A DNA stretch of 64,000 nt from contig JAYEVH010000143.1 of the NCBI GenBank assembly GCA_036346255.1, forward strand, positions 222,196 through 286,195, read 5' to 3'. This document shows, piece after piece, positions 21,991 through 33,400 of the stretch. Both the position numbers and the translations under genes were made by a program. How positions within the stretch are numbered: the stretch's first letter is position 1; each line of letters starts with the position of its first letter. Under the pieces are notes generated by a model. It saw only the letters and a list, made by a program, of their open reading frames with translations. It did no database searches and was not told the origin of the DNA. This DNA is from Ampelocalamus luodianensis (lineage: Eukaryota > Streptophyta > Magnoliopsida > Poales > Poaceae).

Positions 21991-24900
21991 TTCCACTCTA
22001 CCCCGCGGTCCCCTCAGAGTATTCGCCTCACTATGCCATGCATATTCGCCCATAGGAGCTGCCCATGAAAATGCCTGTAGCGGCCGGTCCGTGTGTGTCG
22101 TCCTCGGCTCCGACAAAGTACTGCCCAAGGCCATCTCATCGCTTCGACTATCTCCTACCATCCCCGACCGCGTCGTGTTGTGCCCTACCTCACAAGGAGC
22201 TAATCCCCTTTGCCAATTTTGGGATTCATCCACTGTGGAGCCGCGCAACCGAGTTCTTCTTCAACACCGGCGGCCACCGCCATTTCCACCGCCCCTTCTC
22301 CTCCGGCGACCCCTTCTTCGATTCCTCACTTTATGAGTATCTCATAACCTCCTTTTAGTTCCCTCGATCACTCACTCGTGCTCCCTTCCTCCGCAGCACC
22401 ACCCCTATGTTGAACCGGACGTGCCGACCATCGTCACCATCATCGGCCCACCTCGAAGCTCCTCCGTCATGGCCAACACCCCAGTGAGTTCCCTGTGTCC
22501 TACTCGTGCCCATGCGTGCCCTAGTTTTCCCCTATACCTCTGTGTGCTGCCATCACCATTTCGTCTCCACGGTCGGCAGCCGCTCACCTTGGCCGCACCG
22601 CCACAACGCCACTCGTGCCACAAAGCCACCTCCCATAGCTCCCTTGACTCCCTGGCATTCCAATTTGCGCATCGCCGCCGCTCCCTTGCCGGTGACGAGC
22701 CACGCCTGAGCTCCCCTGTGCTGGCCTCCCTGTTCTTTACCTCTGAGTTTCTCTCTCTCTCTGAGAAGTAGGGCCCACCAGTAAGATCAACCGAATACAA
22801 TTGCTATTAGACCTTTTGATTAACTTTTAGATTACTCAAACCTAATTAGCAAATGGATAAGCAATTTCAGTGAGAAAATGTGTTTGTGACACCTTAATTT
22901 GAAGATGTCTTTGTTGTAGGTTGTAGAACGATGGCGAAGATAATCAGTTTTGTAATTAGACTAATGTCATTGTTAATGCAATAGTTAGAAATGTTCTTGA
23001 GTCATTTAGTCAGTTGAACATTTATCTACTAGTAGTAGTCAAATTTGAAAAACCAATCTGGATGTAAATTTTCAGAAACTAACAAAGAACAACCAACTCC
23101 TTTTGATGAAGTAAAATTAGTGCTAAGTGCTGTGTTTAGTTATTAAATCACTCAAAACCTCACTTAACAAATGATAATTTGAATTAGTAAGAATGCCTAG
23201 TTAGCAAACACTTATACTAAGAAAATTCCTCTAATTGGATGCATGATCAGAGAAGATGTTAGAAGAAAAGTTGAAATGTCAGTAGGCTAATAGTATGTCT
23301 AATGCAGTAGATAAGAGTTTGTCTTAATTCAATTAGTCTTTTGGCAAGTCTCTAACAACAACAACTTAATCTGAAAACAACTATGAATAGATGAATTAGT
23401 GAGGAGATTAGTTAACAAATCAGTAAAGTCCTTTGATGAGATGAATGGACAGAGAAGAGAAGTTGGTTAGGAGAAAAATCTGAATTGTCAGTTTAACCCT
23501 ATTGCAAAACCAATGGTCTAATGCTACCAAATTTTGGGAATGTCAACTAGGTCTCTCAAATGAAATAGCTAATCTGAAAGTTGAAATCTGAATGAAGTTT
23601 GGCTAGAAGCTTTTCAGTTCTTAGAGTTGTTCTTTTGTAGGTTGCTTGAGCAGAGAAGGTGTTAAGATGAAATCTTGCTTATGACAGTGGACCAATGGCA
23701 TTTCCAAATTCAAATTCTTAGAAGGTTTATTGTTCCAGTTAGGCTTTGGACCTTAAGCTAACAAAGGCAAATCAACCTATTAAATTGGCATTAGTGATTC
23801 TCCAAAACAAACAGTGAGTTCTTTGATTATGGGGAAAATTAATGGATTTAGAGAGAACAGTAAACATGATTAATGACTAATGGAGATTTTAAAATTTCAA
23901 ACCACATGATGTTAGCAAAGTCCAGTACTTAAATAGGTTTGACAATATTTGGTAGCCACTCACAGCCAACTGAATAGAAAAGACAGATTAGAAGTTCATG
24001 ACCTCAGTAGTAGTAAATATCCACACAATGACACAAACTTAACCAAGTTAAAAATTCAGTAAGCTACTGTCTTTTCAATTATAAGTGAATAGTTGTCATA
24101 GTAGGTAGTAAGATTATGAAATGAGTTATTTCTTCTGAATATACTTGTTCAGAAATTAGAAGGCTAATTGGGAGAAGAACAAGGAGTTAAAACCTTGTTA
24201 AATGCAAAGATCAGTTGAGTAAGCATCGTGTTGAGTTATCTAGCCATTGGCATTTAACCTAAAAGAGTAAAACTATTTAGAAAACAAAAGTTAGGTTATA
24301 TGAGTGTAAATTGACAGTAACCTTACTAGGGTGATGATGATATCAATAGTAGCTATAAGTCATTGGATTGGTTGGTAAAACTTGGAAAAGCAAGTAAAGA
24401 TTAAAAACCATTAGTACGAACTTAGCATAAAGTCTTTATATCATGCTCCCAATTGAAAATCCAAAATAAATTGTTTACATCATGAATTTGGTTAAACTTC
24501 ACAAATTCATAACTAATTCAGTTTAACTCCAAATAAGATGAATCCAATTGGGTTGTTCCTAAAAGTTTATTCTCTAGCAGATTTTGTAATCCTTGTCTCC
24601 ACCTCTATTCTAGAAGTTTTCACTAAAATATTTAATTTCAGCTGAAGCTACAATAACCTAATTTTTAGGATTTTTCTTCTAATTGATTTTTAAAAGGCTA
24701 TAACTTTCACATAGGAACTCCAATTAAACTAAATTTTCACCTAAATTTATCTAAAATCATAACCTCACTACTATAAAATTTTCATGCATTTTTGAGCACT
24801 TTGGATTTTCTCGATGTTTTCGATGTTTATTTGATATCATTCTCTTTAGATTCTGAAGTGCTAGATGTGAACGAATACGCAACAGAGAGTGAACAAGTGG

Positions 24901-26662
24901 ACTTCCAACGAGGCAAGCATCCTCTTGGATCATGTTGATCCTAGATTTTGATAATCTAGTATTTTAAATTGCAATGATAATTGCTTGCATGCTATTTTTG
25001 ATATATCAATACTTTGTGAGTTTAGTTAGCTATATCCTGACTCTTGCAGCTTATCCTTGATAATTCCATATAGCTATGTTTAAGTTAGATGTCATGTGAT
25101 GGTATTTAATCTATATATAAATGCTTAGCCATGCAAGTCTAGTGGATACGTTAGTTTGGTTGACGGGGTTATCTCATCAACTGTGGAATACACTGAACAA
25201 GTTTTATCCTTATTCTTTTGGTTCAGATCTTCGAATCTGATTTTTTAGTCTAAGATTTGTTATTTAAAATTGATTTTGATCTGGACAAGTGGCTAGTAGT
25301 GTGGGTGTAAATCGGGTACTACAGAAAAACTTGTCTGGATCGCTAAGGATCAAACTATGGGCAGTCAATCCAAGTACCATACGTACTTCCACCCGCAGTG
25401 TATGGGTGCCGCTTGGTTAAATAAGGGGAAGGCCATATTGAGTTGGAACACAGGTGGTGTGAGGATATGGGACTGTGAAATCCTATGTTTCGTAGGAATC
25501 CAGTGTAATACTATAATGTGCAAAGGAGCACTATTTCTTATGTTGGGGAGGGGTTTCCCCACATACCACCTACCTTACACTAGCATCTCCAACATAACTT
25601 GGGAGCCCTCTTAGCATTTGCTATATGCAAATTGTACTAAGTGGGACTGACTCCCATGGGTGGTTCAACTCAATAGGATCGTCTTGCTGAAAAATACCAA
25701 GTCTTGATTTCCCCGGCCGACATACCTAAGGAAGTTGTCATTATCCGAAGGCTTACGGACTGATCAAGTCGTGCGGGTAAAGATGTACACCCCTACATGG
25801 TTTTTAATCTATTCGAATAGTTGTGTCCACGGTTATGGACGATTGTTGGTTTGAATGACACCATTAGTAGACTCTTAATTAAAATTGACATGGGCAACTT
25901 GGTATCGACATGACAGGTATGTCATGCATTATAGTTTATCAAAGTGGGCTGCCACTTTGGTATTGTTTGATCTTTGTTTATATTTTGGTCACACAAATTT
26001 CTTTTGATAAAATTTTGTTTACTAAATGGCATTTACAAACTAGTCGGTGTAGGCTGAAAATTGGTGCTTTTATGCAAATCTTTAACCATTAAAGCCTCTC
26101 CTTTGGTCAACCTTTAGCATGTATAATTTCTTCTCCTTTGGATAGCCCTATCATACAAATTTCTTTTATTAGTTTGTGTAAGACTTGCGAGTATCTTTTG
26201 TACTCAACTGGATTGTCCACTTTGTTTCAGGTGAGAACGTCGCATGAATCGGATTTAACCATCGCACCATTTCTGGGCATAGCAGCAGATGCACCGGCTT
26301 TAACTCCAGTTGGTTGCTTATGGGTTTTGGGCATGCCAACCTGGGTATTTACCTTTATTTTCATGTTTAATTCCGCTGTAATTTATCGTCTTTTGATTAG
26401 ATTTGGTCGGTCGGTCCCTTATGAAAAATCTAGCCATTAAGGTCCTCATTGTTGAAGTTGTAATATTGCTTCTATTATTTTTACATATTTGCCTATGGAT
26501 GTGATCCATGTTGTGTTGGATATGTACATGTTAGCCACTGATCCTTGGGAGTTAATATGAGATGCATATCCGGGGCTTGAAATCATTTTCGTTTCCGGTT
26601 AAGGGTTGTGCCTTCTGTGCAATCACTTGACTTGACAAGGATTCAATTTTGAGGTCCCCACA
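20733..26662 (+). mobile_element. Solo LTR, 5.9 kb, Ty3/gypsy type
   Basis: The segment starts TGTAACAGCCC, ends GTCCCCACA and has perfect 5-bp target duplications CTCTC (20728-20732 and 26663-26667). Copia A sequence continues directly on either side, as shown by copia C. No primer site, coding frame or second LTR is visible, so it looks like a solo LTR left by LTR-LTR recombination. The end TGTAAC and the block at 25809-25840 relate it to the G1 and B LTRs. The GC-rich part 21690-22770 is the probable U3. At 5.9 kb it is exceptionally long, so an unseen nested insertion is possible. Confidence 0.8.
21929..21988. repeat. Compound microsatellite (CT)n(TA)n
   Basis: A pure CT dinucleotide run passes directly into a TA dinucleotide run inside the GC-rich part of the solo LTR, where the promoter would be expected. 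Confidence 0.95.
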
Positions 26663-26899
26663 CTCTCTCCATCAAGTTCCTTGCCTTCCCTTAGGGCGAG
26701 TGGTAATATTCTTTCTAATCACTCTCATCTAGAGTTACCACTTGCACAACGTAGGGAAACTAGAGCTATTATCGAAAAGCCTCTAGTTCGATATGGCTTT
26801 GAGCATGACATTGCAAATTTAATCTCATATTCTCATATCTCACCTGCATACAAAGCATTCATTGCATCTCTTCAGACAGTGCATGTTCCAAAGGATTGA

Positions 26900-27790
26900 C
26901 GAACTGCTAAGCAAAATCCTAAGTGGAAGGATGCTATAAAGGAGGAGCTTAGTGCACTTCAGAAAAACAAGACATGGGATCTGGTTCCACTTCCAGTAGG
27001 GAAAAAAGGCAGTAGAATGCAAATGGGTGTTTACAATTAAGCAAACTCCTGGAGGCAAGATAGAAAGATATAAGGCATGGTTAGTTGCAAGAGGTTATAG
27101 TCAAACATATCGGATAAACTATGATGAGACCTTTGCACCAGTAGTGAAGATGAACACGGTAAGAACGTTGATCTCCTGTGCCCCTAAATCAATTGAATGT
27201 GAAGAATGCTTTTCTACATGGTGATTTACAAGAGGAGATTCCTCTAGGCTTCGAGAACAGGCAAACTGATGGGAAGGTGTGTAAACTCAAAAAGTTTTTA
27301 TACGGTCTAAAGCAGTCTCCATGGGCGTGGTTTGATATATCAGACGTGCAGTCTGTAGTATGGGCTATTCTTAGTACAATGGAGATCATATTGTGTTTTA
27401 TAGGCATAGAGAGTCACATATCACTATATTAGCAGTCTATGTTGATGATATTATGATCATTGTAGATGATGCCGAGGAAATCAAGTCTTTGAAAAAAAGA
27501 GAGTAGGAGATGCATTTCAGGTGAAAGATCTTGGAGCTCTTTGATACTTTCTTGGGATCGAGATTGTCCGTTCTTTGAAGGGTACAGTTCTCCCCCAAAA
27601 GAAGTATGTCCTTGATCTACTAGCAAAAATAGATATGCTTGGGTGTCACCCTATTGCTTCACCTATTGATAGAAATCACAAACTATGTGCTAAGTCGAGA
27701 AATCCAGTTGACAAGAAAGCTTATCAAAGGCTTGTGGGCGTTTCATCTATTTGTGTCATACCAGACCTGATATTTCATATGCAATAAGTG
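26900..27790 (+). pseudogene. Copia A reverse transcriptase, frameshifted
   Basis: Ty1/copia reverse transcriptase spread over several frames. Recognisable pieces are KNKTWDLVPLP, CKWVFTIKQTPGGKIERYKAWLVARGYSQ split over two frames, NAFLHGDLQEE, LYGLKQSPWAW and the catalytic Tyr-Val-Asp-Asp at 27438-27449. The C-terminal part 27575-27787 shows QKKYVLDLLAKIDMLGC. At least four frame changes or stops are present. Confidence 0.87.
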
Positions 27791-28389
27791 TAATTAGTCG
27801 ATATATGTATGATCCTAAAACAGGACACATGGATGTTGTCTATCGAATTCTGTGGTATTTGAAGAGTAGTCCTGGGAAAGGCATTTGGTTAAGGAAAAAT
27901 CAACACCTAAATGTGGAAGGGTATTGCGATGCTAATTGGGCGAGCAGTGTGGATGACAGGAGGTCTACCTCTGGATATTGCATTTTTGTGGAAGGTAACC
28001 TTGTGTCATGGAGGAGCAAGAAACAGGAAGTTGTGGCTCGATCTATAACAGAGGCAAAGTGCAAAGCAATGGCGTTGAGTGTGAGTAAAATGATATGGAT
28101 GAAGAGTTTATTGTCCGAGCTTCGAGTATAGAGGAATAATTTATTAATATTGCATTGTGACCATAAATCTACAATCAATATTACTAACAACCCAATTCAA
28201 CATAATCGTACCAAGCACGTTAAGATTGATAGGTTTTTCATCAAGGAAAAGCTCGATGGCATGATGTTGAAATTAGAGTATAAGTCTGGTGAACAGTTGG
28301 TTGATTATTTCACTAAAGGGTTAAGTCCTAACAAAGGTACTATAATATGTAACAAGGTGGGCATAATTGATATCTTCGGCTCATCTTGA
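27751..28389 (+). pseudogene. Copia A RNase H region
   Basis: Two frames, 27751-28131 and 28150-28389, give the usual end of copia pol: YCDANWASSVDDRRSTSGYCIF (first acidic residues, about 27922-27987), ITEAKCKAMALS, then LHCDHKSTINITNNP and RTKHVKIDRFFIKEKL, ending VDYFTKGLS. One in-frame stop separates them at about 28129-28131. The same region of copia C (42381-43016) is close in sequence. Confidence 0.88.
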
Positions 28390-28396
28390 GGGAGAG

Positions 28397-28543
28397 TGTT
28401 GGTGAGTTGATATTAGGATCTAATAACGAGTCGTGTTAGAGTCAGATTTAGCCTTGTATTAGAGTCAGATTCAATTTTTATATTATAAATAAAGGATGTG
28501 AAGATTCTACGGGATACACACGATTAATCCCAAAAAGACTACA
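28397..28543 (+). repeat. 3' LTR of copia A (147 bp)
   Basis: Starts TGTTGGTGAG right after the polypurine tract and ends AAGACTACA. It matches the LTRs of copia C on the opposite strand, including AATCCCAAAA near the end and a TATAAATAAA box near 28480-28495. Confidence 0.85.
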
Positions 28544-28979
28544 TATAACTAATGAATTAGCACTCAGAGATATATATTCTCAGGAGGCAGGACATGATTC
28601 AAAGCAAAAGATCCCCCTTTCGAGAATGCAAAAATGAGATAGACCCCGGTACTGTGGGCTTTCAAGTTCGAACTACATAGGTTTAAATTTGAATAGCTGA
28701 AGGCTATTATGTACGTTTGCTTGACAAAAGGATAACAGGGCTGAAGTCCGGTATACGTCAGACATGTAACGTTAAGATGTCATGTTGAAGTTGGTGAAAC
28801 TATAGCTCAGAGTTCATTAATAACAAAAGTATTTGTCTTTTTGTTGTTTACATATATTCACAGTAGACCTGGTACAAACTTGAGCAAACTAAAGAAGGAT
28901 GGGTGTGGCAAATCAACACAACTCATATTTTAGAGTAAAGATGGTTTAGGTATACTAGTTCATCGGATCATGCTCATAC
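28544..28979. other. No gene; probable intron sequence next to the polymerase lambda exons
   Basis: AT-rich sequence between copia A and the last visible polymerase lambda exon. I see no coding frame, repeat end or RNA gene. If copia A inserted into an intron of the polymerase lambda gene, this is the remaining intron on the exon side. Confidence 0.5.
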
Positions 28980-29892
28980 CTCAATTTCAAATATACCATG
29001 AGACCCTATGGTATCCTTAGTATCTCCAGGTGCACTTTGGCTACTTGTGTGCTGGCTAGGCCCCTTTTCAACACCTGAATCTTCATTCACATGTTCACTT
29101 TCATATCGATGCTCCCCAGCAGTTAGCTCCTTCTCCCTATTTGCACTAGTTTCCTTGTGATTCTCAGAACCCTCAGATGACATTTTGCTCCTTTTCGCAG
29201 GCTGTGACACGCCTGAATCTCCGGTACCAGCTGCCTTATTTGGCTTAATTTCCCCTTCGTAGTTGATAAGTGATAACAAACTTCTGCTCGGGCAGCCTCT
29301 CGCCGGACTTGAGGCACTCCTCCAGCCACTCGAAGGACACCAAACTCTGCAATCAAAATCCATTTCTTATAGTTAATATAGTTACTTGATGTAACCCAAA
29401 AGGCCACAGTACATTATAGGAAGTCTCCACAGCTCAGTGCAGTTTGGGATTGAAAAATGACAAATGCAGATAGTAGCACATCAACACCAGCTTGCCATAT
29501 AGGAGACTAGGGTTCTAGGGAGTCAACGGGAACAAGCAAGATTAGCGATTACCCGCGGACCAGGCGGCGTCGAGCTACCGGAGCAGCGCCTTGGAGTCCA
29601 CGGCCAGCACGTGGGTGACCGTCGCGCCCTTGGCGAGCTTCTCCTGGACGCGGCCCTCATCTGCACCAGCCTCTGCTTCCACACCTGCACCAACGGATCC
29701 CCAAAACCTAAGCACAAATGGAAGCGCCAGCGAGAGCAAATTGGACGCACTGCGTGGGGGTGTACGGGGGAGCGCGACCTCGAGGCGGCGAGACTGGACA
29801 GCGTGGGGGACGACAAAGGCGGAGACACCGCGGAACATGCCGTCAGGGTCCGACGCCACCGCCGGCCGCGCAGGCTTCCGCTTCGTCGCCAT
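28980..29892 (-). pseudogene. POLL: DNA polymerase lambda, 5' exons (BRCT domain), broken
   Basis: Three minus-strand exons encode the N-terminus of DNA polymerase lambda, a family X repair polymerase. Exon 1 (29779-29892) gives MATKRKP, then MFRGVSAFVVPHAVQSRRLE. Exon 2 (about 29553-29684) gives VWKQRLVQM and, in another frame, RVQEKL and THVLAVDSKALLR. Exon 3 (28980-29346) gives LVSFEWLEECLKSGERLPE, the BRCT Trp motif, then the Ser-rich linker. Visible lesions are a frameshift after VWKQRLVQM, a TAG stop after KALLR and an ACTTATC insertion at about 29260-29275. The catalytic domains are absent; they may lie left of the window beyond the retrotransposon stack. Confidence 0.82.
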
Positions 29893-29942
29893 CCAAAACT
29901 TACCTCTCCTCGCTCCGTCGCCATTGGGGTTTGGGGGTTTCA

Positions 29943-31259
29943 GGCCTGTTTGGTTCAGCACCCTGGACTAGAGCTGGGACTTGGGCCGTACTTTTTCGGG
30001 TCGGCCCAAAGCACGGGCGGCACGGCACGGTCTAAGCACGGCGCAGACGGCGCACGCGTGGTGGGCCTGGCGACGGCACGAACTACGGGCGGCGGGGCTC
30101 GAGAATGCGCCTGTTAGGCGACGCAAGACGCAGACGATCGGTTGGGCGTGTTTGCTAAGACGCACGAAATAGGCCCAACCTTCCGTTCTAGCCCAATCCT
30201 CCCTCTCTCGGCTGGCTCAATCACTCCCCATCTCGGCACAGTGCAACTAATAACCTCCTCTCGCCATTCCGGCTCGGCCCAACCAATAACCCCTCTCGCC
30301 ACCCTGGCCAGCCTAACATTCCTCTTGAGCTCCCCAACCCCATCCCCAACCCCTTCTCCCGGGCCTCGCTCCAAAATTCACAATCCCTAATCACATTCTC
30401 TCGATTCCCTCCTCTAGCTCCAACCACCTCCTCTCCATACGCCGATCGCGCCCTCCCTCCTCCGTGCCGTCAGCGCCGCCTCCCTCCATTCCTCCAACCA
30501 CCTCCTCTCACTCCTCTCTTTCCCCACGCGCCGCTATATAGTTACTTAGGGTGGGCTTGGGCAGACGCACGACCCGACGACACGACGGGCTTTGGGGCGT
30601 GCTCGGCCTAGCCGGAGGTGAGGTGGGCGACGACGACGACGTGCGGTGATCGGGCCGGCCGCACGCGACGACGCGCGGCGCGGCACTACGGCTCCTGCTT
30701 GGCTTGGCGGACGCGACGCCAATGCCCGGCTCTACTCGACAACAATACCAAAATTTAGTATTACCTTAAAATTTTGATTATCGTTTGGTTTATCTTTGGC
30801 GAATTTTGGGTTCCAAATTTGGCTGCCCGTGAATTGGTTTGGCAGGAAGTTCCAGGAACAATGCACAGAGACATATATCATATGGTAATTGGCTATGGAT
30901 AAATGTATTAATTGTATAGTTAGATGGATTAATCAGTTTTAAATGATTATATTTTCTAAACCGAGTATTCGATTTGTGATCCGTCTGAACCGTTGTATTT
31001 TTTGTCATTTTATCAACAAAATAAGACCCATGTTGATATATTTTGGGGCAAAAAAAATTAAATATCATACAGGATCCACATGTCATACTCACAATTTTGG
31101 TATGGTTATAATCCAAACATATCAATTTCGGCATTGTCCGTGAATTGATATGGCTACGATCCAAATACTATTTTTTTTGCTCAAATTTTGGTATTGCTTA
31201 GATTTTGGTATTACTAAAATTTTGGTATGGTTACCTAAAACGTTGAACCAAACAGACCC
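29943..31259. mobile_element. Composite of non-autonomous TIR elements
   Basis: The left edge reads GGCCTGTTTGGTTCAGC (29943) and the right edge, reversed, reads GGGTCTGTTTGGTTCAAC (31259), a typical grass MITE terminal repeat. The left half (29943-30720) is GC-rich with repeated GCACGG. The right half (30738-31259) is AT-rich with inverted copies of ATACCAAAATTT, so it may be a second, truncated MITE. No clear target duplication is seen (TCA against TTA). The left edge is only 51 bp upstream of the polymerase lambda start codon. Confidence 0.4.
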
Positions 31260-31417
31260 TTAGGCCCTGATCAAAAAGCACCATGAATTTTGCAGAAATT
31301 TTATATGAAATAGTACAATTTCCACAAAAAGTTATCTGTTAGGCCCTGATCAAAAAGCACCATAAATTTTGCAGAAATTTTATATGAAATAGTACAATTT
31401 CCACAAAAAGTTATCTG
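31260..31417. repeat. Two tandem copies of a 79-bp unit
   Basis: 31260-31338 and 31339-31417 are head-to-tail copies starting TTAGGCCCTGATC and ending TTATCTG. I see one difference (CACCATGAAT against CACCATAAAT). The unit start resembles a MITE end flanked by TTA. Confidence 0.95.
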
Positions 31418-31551
31418 TTCCAAACAGCTATTTGGTGGGTATTGTACGGATGAGTTGGTGAATTAGCGACTTCACAAGATAACATTATTGTACTCTAATC
31501 ACAGGACACAACCAACTCTGAACTCTAATCACAAGACAACCAATTAAGAAC

Positions 31552-33301
31552 TGTGGTAAATAATGTACAAAAAAATAGGAGCAAGTGGTACGAATTTTGG
31601 GCCTGTTTGGTATGGCTCTGCTCCAAGTTTTTGCAGCTCTAACTCCAACTTCACTTTTGGATCCGCTCCGATAAGAAGTTGGAGCAGTTTGGGGGATGTT
31701 TGGTTAAGAAGCTAACTCTCACTCCATAAATGAGAATGATCTATGTAAAAAGACGAGAGTAATCTTGTTTTATTTTTATCAGATTTTTACTGTTTACATT
31801 GTATTTTGGCTTATTAACACCTCAATTAACGTTTACTGTTTATATGGTATTTCGGACGTGCAGCTCTACAATAGTGTTGGGGCTGGCAAAAAATGTTGAG
31901 AATTCTGTGGATATGAATGACCGTACGGGAAGAAAAATCCAAGATATCCATCAGACAAATGACCTGAGGTTGTAAACAATGTATTTTCTGAACAACAAGC
32001 TTATGCACCACACTAATATGTCCCCCAGGTATTCGTAGACTGTCAGAAATTAGCAATCAACAAGAACTATCAGAAGATTGCAACCACTGGACGTATCTAC
32101 ACGGCAAGCACAACCTCGTGAAATTTCTCAGCAAAATTATCGGGGCCATATACATATTCACAAGGCAAGTAAACTGAAAAAAACTGATCAAAATATTCCA
32201 TGCTGGTAGGTTAGCATAAATCATGCACATGCTCATCATCAACCGGTTCACATACAGATGCATGTTTTGGATGATGCCTACCTTGTCGTAAATTGCTAGC
32301 CATCATCAATCGGTTCATGAAGTGCAAAAATTGTTCATCAACAGCAAGCACAAATGAAACATCTCGCATGTAAACAAGGCAAGATAACATATTCAAAGAG
32401 AACAGATCTGTGCACAAAATTGGCGGTTGTCACCAAGGGTCAAGAAGACAAGAAATGGATGAAAATGTGCCGACGGGAGGAGGTCCGCGTGATCGTCGCC
32501 GCGATTGCCGCTTGAGGGTTGTAGTGGAGATCCGGGGTGAGGGAGTCCAGTGGCGATGGAGTTCGGCGGTGAGGGATACGAGGCGAGGAGTTCTCCGCGA
32601 ACGCCGCCATTCGTCGCGCGATTGCCACTCAAGGGTCGCCATGGAGATCCGAGGCGAGGAGTCGAGGCGACGGATCCGGGCGACGGATTACGCGATGAGG
32701 GATCCAGGTGAGGAGTTGTGGCGTGGGTCTCCGGCGGCGGTGAGCATCTCCGGTTCAGCCGCGCTAGGGTTTGGAGGGGAAGATGTAGGGGCGAGAGAGA
32801 GAGAACAGGGAGGATGGGGATTGAGTCGGGAAGAATGTGGGTGATTGGGGCGAATCGGTGGGGGTGAGGGGATTTTGTGGAGTGGTAAAGGTGGGTAATT
32901 ACCTCTCAACTCTAAGGGCATTTTGATAAGGGAGTTGCTGCTCCTTGCGGGGAGCTGGTGGAAGGTTGCTCCCAAAAATTGCACTACAGGCTGCTCCACT
33001 CCCGATTGCTTCAACTCCAAAAAATTTGTAGAGCAACCCCGTTTGGCACAACTTCACCCACTCCAACTATGAAACTAGGAGTTGGAGCCATACCAAACAG
33101 GGCCTTTATGTGAAAAACCATTTTAGGAAAAATCACAGACGCATAAAGGTAATATCATACGAGGAGATGTTTATAATGAAGTACTTACTCTTCTCTATGG
33201 ACTATAGAAATATATTTATAGTGTTACATGAAAGATTTTGTGTAAAATAGAACTATAAGTTGGAGTAGGAAACTCAATTCGTATTATACTTAAACTCAAT
33301 A
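31552..33301 (-). repeat. 3' LTR of copia D, split by a DNA element
   Basis: The LTR proper is about 241 bp: 31552-31598 and 33108-33301. It aligns with 37739-38002. The start on the minus strand is TATTGAGT where the partner has TGTTGAGT, so the TG end is mutated. Confidence 0.88.
31599..33104. mobile_element. PIF/Harbinger-like non-autonomous element, 1.5 kb
   Basis: The ends GGGCCTGTTTGGTATGGCTC (31599) and, reversed, GGCCCTGTTTGGTATGGCTC (33104) form terminal inverted repeats. The empty site is known from the other copia D LTR and shows a 3-bp duplication TTT (31596-31598 and 33105-33107). A 3-bp duplication and these ends fit PIF/Harbinger. No transposase frame is visible. The middle part 32410-32870 is GC-rich and carries two related copies of a segment about 120 bp apart (from about 32493 and 32615), unlike the AT-rich flanks, so it may be captured host DNA. 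Confidence 0.75.
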
Positions 33302-33400
33302 ATCTCCACCTTGAGATGAAAACCTCTTGTAGTCAAAATAAAATGTGATCTCTCTGAAACATATTAGGATGAACATCTTGTGCGTCAAACGTCCATAGGA

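Larger units (their letters stand above)
26663..28543 (+). mobile_element. Copia A, fragment 3 (reverse transcriptase, RNase H, 3' LTR)
   Basis: The last part of copia A continues after the CTCTC duplication. It holds a linker matching copia C (NHSHLELPLAQRR, 26714-26752), reverse transcriptase, RNase H, a polypurine tract (GAGGGAGAG, 28388-28396) and the 3' LTR. The right-hand target duplication cannot be confirmed because the left end of the element is outside the window. Confidence 0.88.

Noticed and set aside
22065..22800. Several overlapping ORFs on both strands
   Set aside because: They lie in the GC-rich part of the solo LTR with no recognisable domain; LTRs of this group often contain such open stretches.
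29575..29961. 128-codon minus-strand ORF read without an intron
   Set aside because: Reading through the intron gives an odd insert in the middle of the BRCT start. Removing 29685-29778 restores the polymerase lambda order, so the spliced model is preferred.
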